DNA of 64,000 nucleotides from the NCBI RefSeq assembly GCF_003931915.1, contig NZ_RSAA01000005.1, positions 100,395 through 164,394 of the forward strand, written 5' to 3'. The notes under the pieces were generated by a model that was not told where the DNA came from, made no database searches, and saw nothing but the letters and a program-made list of their open reading frames with translations. This stretch comes from Saccharopolyspora rhizosphaerae (GTDB taxonomy: Bacteria > Actinomycetota > Actinomycetes > Mycobacteriales > Pseudonocardiaceae). Shown one piece after another: positions 11,321-19,989 of this stretch; position 1 is the stretch's first letter, and the number at the start of each line of letters is the position of its first letter. The translations under genes and the position numbers were made by a program.

Positions 11321-11505
11321 GCGAACGCCTGAGAGCTTCACCCGGCGGACCGGGCTTGCACCGTCGGCGGGGCCCACCTACCCGGCGTGCCCGCTTTCCA
11401 GAGGTATCTCGCCCGTGCGGTCCAGGTGGCCTGAGAGGTTGTCGGGGAGAGTTGCTCCTTCGGCGCCGGTCCTGGCCGCGCCAGAGCCGGACTCTCCCGC
11501 ACGGG
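11321..11505 (-). promoter_or_regulatory. Tandem glycine riboswitch in the gcvP leader
   Basis: Reading the minus strand, the leader has CGGGAGAGTCCGGC, then GGAGCAACTCTCCCCGACAA and CCTCTCAGGCCACCTGGAC. A second copy follows: ATACCTCTGGAAAGCGG, GCCCCGCCGACGGTGCAAGC and GAAGCTCTCAGGC. GGAGAG, CCGACGG and CTCTCAGGC are the conserved glycine-aptamer blocks, and two CTCTCAGGC sites indicate two aptamers joined by a short linker. Just after aptamer 2, GTTCGC (11322-11327) can pair with GCGAAC (11312-11317), or GCGAAC can pair instead with GTTCGC near 11266-11271. That gives mutually exclusive stems before the gcvP start. Glycine riboswitches upstream of gcv genes normally switch expression on; that direction is inferred here. 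Confidence 0.88.
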
Positions 11506-11592
11506 GTCGGCGATGCCGCTCAGAGTACCCGATCAGCGGCATTCATCAGACCATCAATGTCGTCTACCGCACACATGGCCGACACCGGGCGT

Positions 11593-12165
<573 letters not shown>

Positions 12166-12362
12166 GCCTGCCTCCCCTCGTCCGGCCCGAAGCCGACGAC
12201 GACGATCACCAGCGCCCGGACCGTTCGTGATCCAGGGCCGCGAAGCCGTTCACCGGCTGAATCACACCGGGGCAATTCGCGTAAGTCCGAAGGTAGGCCT
12301 GCTCAGCAGGCGGGTCAACGCGACGCGCGGGCGGGGCGGGACGTCGTTCCCCGTGCACAAGA

Positions 12363-12400
12363 TCCGGCCCCCGAGCCGCTCGTGCAACTCGGGGGCCGGA
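12363..12400 (-). terminator. Hairpin after the DUF151 gene
   Basis: TCCGGCCCCCGAG and CTCGGGGGCCGGA form a perfect 13-bp stem with a 12-base loop, 31 bases after the stop of the minus-strand DUF151 gene. It separates that gene from the MerR gene. Confidence 0.7.
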
Positions 12401-12430
12401 GTGGTCTGTTCGGCCTACTGGCGTCGCCCG

Positions 12431-12913
12431 TCACGTGTCGGCGCCGCGGAAGTCCTCCGGCGAGACGGAGTCGAGGAACTCGCGGAACTTCTCCACCTCG
12501 TCCTCCTGCTCGTCCGGAATGATCAGTCCCGCTTCGTCGAGGACCGACTCGTCGGCGTGGATCGGCACACCGATGCGCAGCGCCAGCGCCACCGAGTCGC
12601 TCGGCCGCGCGGACACCCGAACATCACCGTCGAACACCAGCTCGGCGAAGAAGGTGCCCTCCTGCAGATCGGTGATCCGGACCTGTTCCAGGTCGCGCCC
12701 CAGAGCGCCGATGACGTCCTTGAGCAGGTCGTGCGTGAGCGGCCGCTGGGGCCGCACGCCCTGCTGCTCGAGGGCGATGGCCGTCGCCTCGACCGACCCG
12801 ATCCAGATCGGCAGGTAGCGCTCACCCTGGGACTCGCGCAACAGCAAGATCGGCTGGTTGGCTGGTAGTTCAACTCGCACGCCGACGACGCGCATCTCGC
12901 TGCTCATCGTCAC
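12431..12913 (-). CDS. DUF151 bifunctional-nuclease-family protein
   Basis: A 160-residue protein whose body (residues about 7-140) is a DUF151 domain: VGVRVELPANQPILLLRE, YLPIWIGSVEATAIALEQQG, THDLLKDVI and RPSDSVALALRIGVPI are the conserved blocks. Plant and Thermotoga members have been described as nucleases or structural folds; the actinobacterial role is unsettled. The acidic C-terminus (about 140-160) is lineage-specific. The start is GTG 12913, five bases after GGAGGAGG; the ATG at 12907 is an alternative. In mycobacteria the orthologue (Rv1829) lies between two MerR genes downstream of garA. Here only one MerR gene is present, on its downstream side. Confidence 0.85.
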   Translation of the reverse strand: MTMSSEMRVVGVRVELPANQPILLLRESQGERYLPIWIGSVEATAIALEQQGVRPQRPLTHDLLKDVIGALGRDLEQVRITDLQEGTFFAELVFDGDVRVSARPSDSVALALRIGVPIHADESVLDEAGLIIPDEQEDEVEKFREFLDSVSPEDFRGADT

Positions 12914-13230
12914 ATCGCCTCCTCCAGCGCGCCGAAGCGTGACTTCTCCGTCGAGGGTCCCGCACCGACGCCTCCGACGCTACCCGCGATACGGCGGACA
13001 CGCCCTTCCCACCGGCGGTCCGGCGGACCACCACCACCGCGGTCGATGGAGTCGGGGCACACGGCCCGGACCGCTGGCTGAGCTCGTCATCGAGCATCAC
13101 CAGCACGATACACCGCGCAGAGCCGTCTCGAACCCGTCGAAGTGCCCTGCTGCGCTGTGGAAAGCGCTTGTGGCTCCAGGAAGTTCCCGGGGCGGAGGGG
13201 ACGTGCGCGCGGACGGGCAGCTTCCTCAAG
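12914..13230 (-). other. Gene-free stretch between garA and the DUF151 gene
   Basis: About 320 bases with no credible gene on either strand: the open frames here have no ribosome site and arginine-rich shadow-type translations. It presumably holds the promoter of the DUF151 gene. In mycobacteria a MerR gene (the FtsR orthologue, Rv1828) occupies this place; I see no remnant of it. Confidence 0.5.
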
Positions 13231-13270
13231 CGTCAGCGGGGCGACGCCCTCCGGCGCCGCCCCGCTGACG
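13231..13270 (-). terminator. Hairpin after garA
   Basis: CGTCAGCGGGGCG and CGCCCCGCTGACG form a perfect 13-bp stem around a 14-base loop, 26 bases beyond the garA stop on the minus strand. No U-tract. Confidence 0.72.
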
Positions 13271-13295
13271 GGTTGACAAGCCCTGATCGGCGGCC

Positions 13296-13763
13296 TCAGC
13301 GGCCGCCCTGGCCCCCATCGATCGGCCCGGTGAGGAACACCAGGCGGAACTTCCCGATCTGCACCTCGTCGCCGTTGGCGAGCACCGAGGTGTCGACCGG
13401 CTCCCGGTTCACGTAGGTGCCGTTGAGGCTGCCCACGTCGACCACCACGAAGTCGTTGCCCTCACGGCGGAACTCGGCGTGGCGCCGGGAGACCGTCACG
13501 TCGTCCAGGAAGATGTCGCTGTCCGGGTGCCGGCCGGCACTGGTGGTCTCCCGGTCCAGGAGGAACCGCGAACCCGCGTTCGGGCCACGCTTGACCACCA
13601 GCAGGGCGGAACCCGCCGGCAGCGCATCGACCCCGGCTGCGGCGGCAGGCTCCGGGGCCGCGCTCTCGGTGCTTTCCGGCTCCGAGAGGAAGGGCCTGAA
13701 GACCGAGGTGGTCTCCGGTGACTGCTCCGGCGGAACGTCGCCGAAGCCGCTGTTTTGGCTCAC
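13296..13763 (-). CDS. garA: FHA-domain regulator GarA/OdhI
   Basis: A 155-residue protein. A flexible N-terminus contains SPETTSVFRPF, the ETTS phospho-site recognised by PknB/PknG-type kinases. It is followed by a forkhead-associated domain (residues about 55-145) with GRHPDSDIFLDDVTVSRRHA and GSLNGTYVNREPV. In mycobacteria and corynebacteria unphosphorylated GarA/OdhI binds 2-oxoglutarate dehydrogenase and glutamate dehydrogenase. Phosphorylation of the ETTS threonine makes the protein fold back on its own FHA domain and releases the enzymes. Both the motif and the domain are intact here, so the same switch is expected. The GTG start has GAGGAG about eight bases upstream. The longer Ala/Pro/Glu-rich linker (residues 28-50) is not functional evidence. 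Confidence 0.95.
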   Translation of the reverse strand: MSQNSGFGDVPPEQSPETTSVFRPFLSEPESTESAAPEPAAAAGVDALPAGSALLVVKRGPNAGSRFLLDRETTSAGRHPDSDIFLDDVTVSRRHAEFRREGNDFVVVDVGSLNGTYVNREPVDTSVLANGDEVQIGKFRLVFLTGPIDGGQGGR

Positions 13764-13881
13764 CTGAGCTCTCCTCTACGCGGATAGATCGTGCCAAGTA
13801 TGCGCCCAACGTACCGTGCCTGGACAGCCCCGTGACGAGCGACTCCCGACATCGTCGCACAGCGGACGCCGGGTGTGACGA

Positions 13882-14265
13882 TCATGCCTGGTCGATCAGC
13901 TTCTGGTAAGCCTCGGCGTCGAGCAGACCCCCCAGCTGCTCCAGGTCGGCGAGCCGGATCTCCACCATCCAGCCCTGCCCGGCGGCGTCCGAGTTGACCA
14001 GCTCGGGCTGGTCCTCCAGCGCGGTGTTGACCTCGGTGACCTCTCCGGTCACCGGGGCGTAGATGTCGGAGACGCTCTTGGTCGACTCCACCTCGCCCAT
14101 CGAATCCCCGGCGGCCACCTGCTGTCCCGCCTCGGGGAGCTGGACGAACACCACGTCGCCGAGCTGCTGCTGCGCGTAGTCGGTGATGCCGATGCGCACG
14201 GTGTCCTCGCCGACCGGCTGGACCCATTCGTGCTCTTCGGTGTACTTGATCTCCGGGGCCGCCAC
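13882..14265 (-). CDS. gcvH: Glycine cleavage system H protein
   Basis: A 127-residue lipoyl carrier that shuttles the aminomethyl intermediate from GcvP to GcvT. The lipoylated lysine is K63 in GEVESTKSVSDIYAPVTGEV, and the N-terminal YTEEHEWV is the standard start of the H protein. I use the GTG at 14265, four bases after AAAGGCGGG, rather than an upstream start at 14349 that would add an unrelated basic stretch. It lies between the phosphatidyltransferase gene and garA on the same strand, matching mycobacterial gene order. Confidence 0.95.
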   Translation of the reverse strand: MAAPEIKYTEEHEWVQPVGEDTVRIGITDYAQQQLGDVVFVQLPEAGQQVAAGDSMGEVESTKSVSDIYAPVTGEVTEVNTALEDQPELVNSDAAGQGWMVEIRLADLEQLGGLLDAEAYQKLIDQA

Positions 14266-14367
14266 GGTGGTCCCGCCTTTCGTCCGCTGTGTGCAACGTG
14301 CCGAGTGATCGGCGCGGCGAGCGTATTCACCGGCTGCCGAGGGCCGCAAGACGACGCGCAGCGGAGA

Positions 14368-15048
14368 TCAGGGCCGCGCTCGGGCTCCGCGCACGGCGGC
14401 GATGACCTGGCCCAGGTAGAGGATCCCCGCCCACAGGTAGAGCACGCCGCCCCAGGCGGTGAAGGCGTACGCGATCGGGCGGACCACGTCGGCCCCGGTG
14501 AAGTCTTCCTGCACCAGCAGCAGCAGCGGGAACGCGTACATCAGGCAGAACGTGGCGGCCTTGCCGAGGTAGTGCACCTCGGGCGGCTCGTACCCGTGCC
14601 AGCGCAGCACCGGCAAGCACAGCGTGAGCACGACGTCACGCAGCACCAGGGCGGCCGCCACCCACCACGGGATGACGTCGCGCAGCACGAAGGCGATCAG
14701 GGTGGCGACGATGTAGAGCCGGTCGGCGGCCGGGTCCAGGAGCTCGCCGATGCGGCTGTACTGGTTGAGCCAGCGCGCGAGCTTGCCGTCGAGCCAGTCC
14801 GTGGCACCGCTGATCACGAGCACCAGCAACGCGAGCAGGTCGGCCTGGGGGCCGAGCAGCAACCAGAGGAAGAGCGGCACGCCGGCCAGGCGGATCACGC
14901 TGAGCAGGTTCGGCAGCGTCCACCACGGATCGCTCCAGACCCCGCGGGCGACCTCGCGGATCCGGTCCAGGCCCGGGTCCCCGGGCCCACCTGCGTCGGC
15001 CCGCGGCCCGCTCGTGGTGTTTTCCGTGGTGCGCTCGGCGTCCTGCAC
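14368..15048 (-). CDS. CDP-alcohol phosphatidyltransferase (PgsA-like)
   Basis: A 226-residue membrane enzyme with about five or six helices. The active-site motif is complete: DWLDGKLARWLNQYSRIGEL continuing to DPAADR, that is D-G-x2-A-R-x8-G-x3-D-x3-D. It would transfer a phosphatidyl group from CDP-diacylglycerol to an alcohol such as glycerol-3-phosphate, making anionic phospholipid. By position (just upstream of gcvH-garA) it corresponds to mycobacterial PgsA2 (Rv1822), whose acceptor is not firmly known. The start GTG 15048 lies six bases after GGGGAGG; GTG 15051 is equally readable. The N-terminal 40 residues are soluble and rich in Glu/Thr/Gly. Confidence 0.88.
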   Translation of the reverse strand: MQDAERTTENTTSGPRADAGGPGDPGLDRIREVARGVWSDPWWTLPNLLSVIRLAGVPLFLWLLLGPQADLLALLVLVISGATDWLDGKLARWLNQYSRIGELLDPAADRLYIVATLIAFVLRDVIPWWVAAALVLRDVVLTLCLPVLRWHGYEPPEVHYLGKAATFCLMYAFPLLLLVQEDFTGADVVRPIAYAFTAWGGVLYLWAGILYLGQVIAAVRGARARP

Positions 15049-15202
15049 CACGAGCCTCCCCTGAATGGTTGTGCGCGCTCCCCCGCAACGGGTGCACACC
15101 TGTGCATCCTTACCCGATCAGGGTCTCATATCGCCAGCGCAACCCACCTGGCGGCCAGCCGGAGGCGGTGCCTTCCGCGCCGCAGGGGCCGTCCGTCGGT
15201 GG

Positions 15203-15427
15203 TCAGCCGCGAGTGCGGCTCCAGCCCCGGCGGCGCAACTCGGCATCGGTGAGGAACCGGGGCCTGCCGCGGTCGTCCACGCCCACCCAGCGGGCTCCCG
15301 CGGTTCCTTCTCGGACGTAGGAGTGGCCGCCGCTCCACACCACGCTGCACGGCGCGGTCGGGAGGTCGTTCGACTCGTCGACGGTCGCTGTGGCCCTGGG
15401 AGGCTCTGCCGGTTCCATCGTGCCCAT
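15203..15427 (-). CDS. Small conserved-type protein of unknown function
   Basis: A 74-residue protein starting at an ATG nine bases after GGAGGTG. The sequence looks genuinely coded: APCSVVWSGGHSYVREG, ARWVGVDDRGRPRFLTDAEL, and an arginine-rich end RRRGWSRTRG. It is tryptophan-rich with no membrane segment or known motif. It lies upstream of the phosphatidyltransferase on the same strand (154-base gap) and is divergent from prpE. I do not recognise the family. Confidence 0.6.
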   Translation of the reverse strand: MGTMEPAEPPRATATVDESNDLPTAPCSVVWSGGHSYVREGTAGARWVGVDDRGRPRFLTDAELRRRGWSRTRG

Positions 15428-15749
15428 AGTTCGTGACACCTCCGATTCATTTGTCGGCGCGGGACACCTCGGTGTTAGCCCGGCCATCGGCTCGAGGCCG
15501 ATTGTGAGGTCTGGAAGTCGCGCTGTCGCGCCGGAAACGCCCGCACAGCGCCCGAAGGGCGGACCCCGTCGCCGAAGCGCACGAGGCGGTGAGCGCGACC
15601 GAACCCGTTCGCCCGTTCGTCCGAACACCGGCGTTCCGCTCGTGATGGGCGTGCCTCCGCCGAACGGCGGCCGTACGGCCCTGGCGTCATGATCCGATCT
15701 GAGGTACGACACAGGCGTTGTCACCGCGGACGTGGGAGGTAGTCGGGCT
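15428..15749. other. Divergent control region between the 74-residue protein and prpE
   Basis: About 320 bases with no convincing gene. It must hold both promoters. The one clear symmetry is ATCGGC-TCGAG-GCCGAT (15486-15502), a perfect inverted repeat that could be an operator. No promoter hexamers stand out. Confidence 0.4.
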
Positions 15750-17630
15750 ATGGGTGCTTATGCGGAGAACTACCGGCGGAGCCTGGAGGACCGCGAAGGC
15801 TTCTGGCTCGACGCCGCGCAGGCGATCGACTGGGAGCGAGCACCGTCCCGAGCGCTGGACGACAGCGACGCGCCGATGTACCGCTGGTTCCCGGACGGCG
15901 AGCTCAACACCTGCTTCAACGCCCTGGACCGGCACGTGCGCGACGGCAGGGGCGAGCAGCCGGCCCTGGTCTGGGACTCGGCGATGACCGAGGTGGTGCA
16001 GACCTGGACCTACCGGGAGCTGCTGGAGGCCGTCGCCCGCTTCGCGGGGGCGCTGCGCGCGCAGGGCGTGGGCCGGGGCGACCGCGTGGTGCTCTACCTG
16101 CCGATGATCCCCGAGGCGGCGATCGCGATGCTCGCCTGCGCGCGGATCGGGGCGGTGCACTCGGTGGTCTTCGGCGGCTTCGCCCCCAAGGAGCTGGCGG
16201 CGCGCATCGACGACGCCCTGCCGAAGGTCATCGTGGCGGCCTCCTGCGGGCTGGAGCCCAACCGGGTCGTGGAGTACAAGCCGATCGTCGACGAGGCGCT
16301 GCGGCAGACCGAGCACCAGCCGGACAAGGTGATCGTGCTGCAGCGGGACCAGGCGCAGGCCGAGCTCGGGCCGCGGGACGTCGACTGGCGGGACGCGCTG
16401 GCGGGCGCCGAACCAGCCGAGTGCGTGCCGGTCGCGGCCACCGACCCGCTCTACGTGCTCTACACCTCCGGCACGACCGGCAAGCCCAAGGGCGTGGTGC
16501 GCGACAACGGCGGGCACGCGGTCGCGCTGCGCTGGTCGATGGCCAACATCTACGACATCGCCCCCGGGGAGGTCTTCTGGACCGCCTCCGACGTGGGCTG
16601 GGTGGTCGGCCACTCCTACATCGTCTACGCGCCGCTGCTGACCGGGGCCACGACGGTGGTCTACGAGGGCAAGCCGGTGGGCACCCCGGACGCCGGGGCG
16701 TTCTGGCGGGTCATCGCCCAGCACCGGGTGAAGGCGCTGTTCACCGCGCCGACCGCGCTGCGGGCGATCAAGCGGGTCGACCCGGAGGGGAAGCTGCTGG
16801 CCGAGCACGACACCTCGTGCCTGGAGACGCTGTTCCTGGCCGGTGAGCGGCTGGACCCCGAGACCTACCACTGGGCCGCCGACGAGCTCGGCGTGCCGGT
16901 GATCGACCACTGGTGGCAGACCGAGACCGGCTGGCCGATCTGCGCGAACCTGCGCGGGCTGGAACCGATGCCGGTCAAGGCGGGTTCGCCGACGGTGCCG
17001 GTGCCGGGCTACGAGGTCGAGGTGCTCGACCAGGCGGGGAACCCGCTCCCGCCGGAGACCGACGGCGCGATCTGCCTGAAGCTGCCGCTGCCACCCGGCA
17101 CGCTGCCGACGCTGTGGGGCGACGACGAGCGGTTCCGCGAGTCCTACCTGTCGCGCTACGACGGCTACTACCTCACCGGCGACAACGGCTACCTCGACGC
17201 CGACGGCTACGTGTTCGTCATGGGCCGCACCGACGACGTGATCAACGTGGCCGGGCACCGGCTGTCGACCGGCTCGATGGAGGCCGTGCTGGCCGCGCAC
17301 CCCGCGGTGGCCGAGTGCGCGGTGATCGGCGTGCACGACCAGCTGAAAGGCCAAGTGCCGCGCGGGTTCGTGGTGCTCAAGTCCGGTGTGGACATCTCCG
17401 AGGAGAAGCTGCGCGAGGATCTGGTCGCTGCGGTGCGCGACCAGATCGGCCCGGTGGCCGCGTTCCGCGACGTCGCGATCGTCAACGGACTGCCCAAGAC
17501 CCGCTCGGGCAAGATCCTGCGCAAGTCGATGCGCGAGATCGCCGACCGCGGCGACACCGCCGTGCCCTCGACCATCGAGGACCCCTCGGTCCTCGACGAG
17601 CTACGCCCCTCCCTCCGCGGCAAGGGCTGA
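15750..17630 (+). CDS. prpE: Propionyl-CoA synthetase (acetyl-CoA synthetase family)
   Basis: A 626-residue AMP-forming ligase that activates propionate (or acetate) to the CoA thioester. It shows VLYTSGTTGKPKGVVRDNGG (P-loop), ASDVGWVVGHSYIVYAPL (a form typical of PrpE rather than AcsA), DHWWQTETGWPI and the C-terminal acetylation-site lysine region LPKTRSGKILRKSMR. In known enzymes that lysine is switched off by reversible acetylation. The ATG at 15750 follows GGGAGG by about ten bases; an upstream GTG at 15732 would put the ribosome site inside the gene. It is monocistronic and closed by the hairpin at 17631-17669. Propionyl-CoA would feed methylmalonyl-CoA, a polyketide precursor in this group. 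Confidence 0.92.
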   Translation: MGAYAENYRRSLEDREGFWLDAAQAIDWERAPSRALDDSDAPMYRWFPDGELNTCFNALDRHVRDGRGEQPALVWDSAMTEVVQTWTYRELLEAVARFAGALRAQGVGRGDRVVLYLPMIPEAAIAMLACARIGAVHSVVFGGFAPKELAARIDDALPKVIVAASCGLEPNRVVEYKPIVDEALRQTEHQPDKVIVLQRDQAQAELGPRDVDWRDALAGAEPAECVPVAATDPLYVLYTSGTTGKPKGVVRDNGGHAVALRWSMANIYDIAPGEVFWTASDVGWVVGHSYIVYAPLLTGATTVVYEGKPVGTPDAGAFWRVIAQHRVKALFTAPTALRAIKRVDPEGKLLAEHDTSCLETLFLAGERLDPETYHWAADELGVPVIDHWWQTETGWPICANLRGLEPMPVKAGSPTVPVPGYEVEVLDQAGNPLPPETDGAICLKLPLPPGTLPTLWGDDERFRESYLSRYDGYYLTGDNGYLDADGYVFVMGRTDDVINVAGHRLSTGSMEAVLAAHPAVAECAVIGVHDQLKGQVPRGFVVLKSGVDISEEKLREDLVAAVRDQIGPVAAFRDVAIVNGLPKTRSGKILRKSMREIADRGDTAVPSTIEDPSVLDELRPSLRGKG

Positions 17631-17669
17631 GCACTGGGCGGCGCACCCCCAAGGTGCGCCGCCCAGTGC
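17631..17669 (+). terminator. Terminator hairpin of prpE
   Basis: GCACTGGGCGGCGCACC and its exact complement form a 17-bp stem with a five-base loop, beginning directly at the base after the prpE stop codon. Confidence 0.85.
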
Positions 17670-17741
17670 GCAACGCACAACCAGCCCCCCGGCGAAACCG
17701 CCGCCCTAGGAGTGCGATTCACCTCGCGCCACCCAGACCCC

Positions 17742-17855
17742 GGCGGCCCGCGGCGGCAGCCGCCTCTCCAGGTGCGGGACCCACCCGCACCACCGCAAGT
17801 TCCAGGCGGCCCGCGGCGGCAGCCGCTTCTCCAGGTGCGGGACCCCACCCGCACC
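17742..17855. repeat. Two near-identical 50-bp direct repeats
   Basis: Units at 17742-17791 and 17805-17855 share GGCGGCCCGCGGCGGCAGCC, then C/T, then TCTCCAGGTGCGGGACC and ACCCGCACC. They differ at one base and one inserted C, with a 13-base spacer. Each unit holds GGTGCGGG facing CCCGCACC, so each can fold into a small hairpin. The repeats lie between the prpE terminator and the dre site. Confidence 0.8.
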
Positions 17856-17952
17856 GCGGCAGGTTCTGCCGCCCGCACCGCCACGCAGAACAAGCGCGGG
17901 TTCAAGAGGATGAGCAGTCCGATACGTCCGTTCGGCCTCTTCCCCTGGCGAA

Positions 17953-17968
17953 CGTGGTCTATACCTTT
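17953..17968 (+). promoter_or_regulatory. DasR-like dre operator upstream of the hexosaminidase
   Basis: CGTGGTCTATACCTTT matches the dre consensus AGTGGTCTAGACCACT at 12 of 16 positions, including the GGTCTA-ACC core. It lies 35 bases before the start of a secreted beta-N-acetylhexosaminidase, a typical DasR (GlcNAc-responsive GntR regulator) target. Confidence 0.7.
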
Positions 17969-18003
17969 GTGTGCACCGTTCCCCCGAGAATGGAGCCACA
18001 ACG

Positions 18004-19584
18004 ATGAGCGGACGACCCCGATCGAGGGCGGCGAGGGCCGGGGTGGCCATCGCCGCCGGAGCTCTGCTGGCCGCCGGTGCGGTGATCCCGGCGAGCGGTG
18101 AACCCGCGGCCTCGGCGCTGGACACCGTCGTGCCCGCGCCGGAATCGGTGCAGCCCGACCCGGAGTCCGAGTTCGAGCTGACCGAGCAGACCGCCGTCCT
18201 GGCGCCCGCCGAGGCGGCCGAGGTCGGCGAGTACCTGGCGGGCGTGCTGCGGCCCTCGACCGGTCTCCCGGTGCCGGTCAACCCCGCGATGCCCGGCACC
18301 GGTGACATCGCGCTGGCGCTGGACGGCGATGCGGATCTGGGCCCGGAGGGTTACCGGCTGCAGGTCACCGACGACGCCGTCACCCTGCGGGCGACCAGCA
18401 CCGACGGCCTGTTCCACGGCGTGCAGACGTTGCGCCAACTGCTGCCGGCGAGCATCGAGAGCCCGAGCCCGCAGCCGGGGCCGTGGACGATGCCCGGCGG
18501 CGTGATCACCGACAAGCCGCGGTTCGCGCACCGGTCCGCTCAGCTCGACCCGGCGCGGCACTTCTTCACCGTCGACATGGTCAAGCGCTACATCGACCAG
18601 GTCGCCAAGTACAAGGTCAACAAACTGCACCTGCACTTGACCGATGACCAGGGCTGGCGGCTGCAGATCAACAGCTGGCCGCGGCTGGCCGAGTTCGGCG
18701 GGCAGACCGAGGTCGGTGGCACGCCGGGCGGGTACTACACGCAGCAGGAGTACACCGAGATCGTCAACTACGCCGCGTCGCGGCACATGACGGTCATCCC
18801 CGAGATCGACATGCCGGGCCACACGAACGCCGCGCTGTCGTCGTACGCGGAGCTCAACTGCGACGGGGTGGCGCCGCCTCCCTACACCGGCATCGAGGTC
18901 GGCTTCAGCTCGCTGTGCGTGGGCAAGGACATCACCTACACCTTCGTCGAGGACGTCATCCGCGAGGTGGCGGCGCTGACCCCCGGCCCCTACCTGCACA
19001 TCGGCGGCGACGAGGCGCACTCGACCACCGACGAGGACTACGTGGCCTTCATGTCGAAGGTGCTGCCACTGGTGGAGAAGTACGGCAAGAAGCCGCTCGG
19101 CTGGCACGAGTACGGCAAGGCCGCGCCGCAGGGTGACGCGGTGCTGCAGTTCTGGGGCACCACTCCCGGCGACCCGCTGCTGAACGAGGCCGTCGCACGC
19201 GGCAACAAGGTCCTCGCCTCGCCGGCGAACAAGACCTACCTGGACATGAAGTACGACGAGAACACGCCGCTGGGCCTGCAGTGGGCCGGCTTCATCGAGG
19301 TCGCCGACGCCTACGGCTGGGACCCGGGCAGCTACCTGCAGGGCGTGCCGGAGGAAGCGGTCCTCGGCGTGGAGGCACCGATGTTCAGCGAGACCTTGGA
19401 GACCTCGCAGCACATCGAGTTCATGGCGTTCCCGCGCCTGCCCGCGCTCGCCGAGCTCGGCTGGTCGCCGAAGGCGGCCTTGAACTGGGAGTCCTTCAGG
19501 AACCGCCTGGCCGCCCACGGCCCGCGCTGGGAAGCCGCAGGCCAGGACTTCTACCGCAGCCCCCAGGTCCCCTGGGCCGACTAG
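18004..19584 (+). CDS. Secreted beta-N-acetylhexosaminidase (GH20)
   Basis: A 526-residue exported glycosidase. Residues 1-38 are a signal peptide (RSRAARAGVAIAAGALLAAG core, ending near GEPAASA). An N-terminal GH20b-like domain (about 45-160) precedes the catalytic barrel. The catalytic pair is D336-E337 in HIGGDEAHST, and the barrel start reads KVNKLHLHLTDDQGWRLQI, both hallmarks of the family. It would release GlcNAc from chitobiose or muropeptide/chitin fragments outside the cell. The ATG at 18004 follows ATGGAGCC by six bases. Control by DasR is inferred from the dre-like site at 17953. Full length, no odd features. Confidence 0.93.
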   Translation: MSGRPRSRAARAGVAIAAGALLAAGAVIPASGEPAASALDTVVPAPESVQPDPESEFELTEQTAVLAPAEAAEVGEYLAGVLRPSTGLPVPVNPAMPGTGDIALALDGDADLGPEGYRLQVTDDAVTLRATSTDGLFHGVQTLRQLLPASIESPSPQPGPWTMPGGVITDKPRFAHRSAQLDPARHFFTVDMVKRYIDQVAKYKVNKLHLHLTDDQGWRLQINSWPRLAEFGGQTEVGGTPGGYYTQQEYTEIVNYAASRHMTVIPEIDMPGHTNAALSSYAELNCDGVAPPPYTGIEVGFSSLCVGKDITYTFVEDVIREVAALTPGPYLHIGGDEAHSTTDEDYVAFMSKVLPLVEKYGKKPLGWHEYGKAAPQGDAVLQFWGTTPGDPLLNEAVARGNKVLASPANKTYLDMKYDENTPLGLQWAGFIEVADAYGWDPGSYLQGVPEEAVLGVEAPMFSETLETSQHIEFMAFPRLPALAELGWSPKAALNWESFRNRLAAHGPRWEAAGQDFYRSPQVPWAD

Positions 19585-19989
19585 GACCCCTCACTTGAGC
19601 GAGGGAGGGGCGGACATGTCGCGGGACACGCCCACCCGTCCCTCGCACGGGTGCGACGAGTCCGCCGAACCCTGGGGCGGCGGACAAACCCGGGAGGACC
19701 GATCACCGGCGTGATCCGCCCCCACCCCGGTTCCTCACCCCCACTCCGCCTGCAGGGATGTCGAACCTCTGTCGAGGTGTCGAAGCACGCGAGCGAAGCG
19801 TTCGTCGACTTCCGCCCACCCCGCGGGCTCCGAATCACGTTCCGCGCGAAGTGGGACCGCCGAAGTTCGGGGCCGACATTCGCGCGAGGTTCTCCGATCC
19901 CCACCCCGGGACCCGGGCCGGCACGCGTAGAGGCGTGAACGCGAGGGGTGGAACGACGTGCGGGAGTGGGGCCTGGGTGTGTCGTGGGC
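19585..19989. other. Gene-free stretch between hexosaminidase and the aryl carrier protein
   Basis: About 405 bases between two convergent genes with no convincing gene on either strand. It holds several short dyads, for example CACCCGT/ACGGGTG (19633-19653) and ACCTC-TGTC-GAGGT (near 19765). Any of these may end transcription from either side; none is strong. Confidence 0.4.

Noticed and set aside
12870..13229. 119-codon minus-strand frame where a MerR gene would be expected
   Set aside because: Arginine/serine-rich translation with no helix-turn-helix; overlaps the start of the DUF151 gene.
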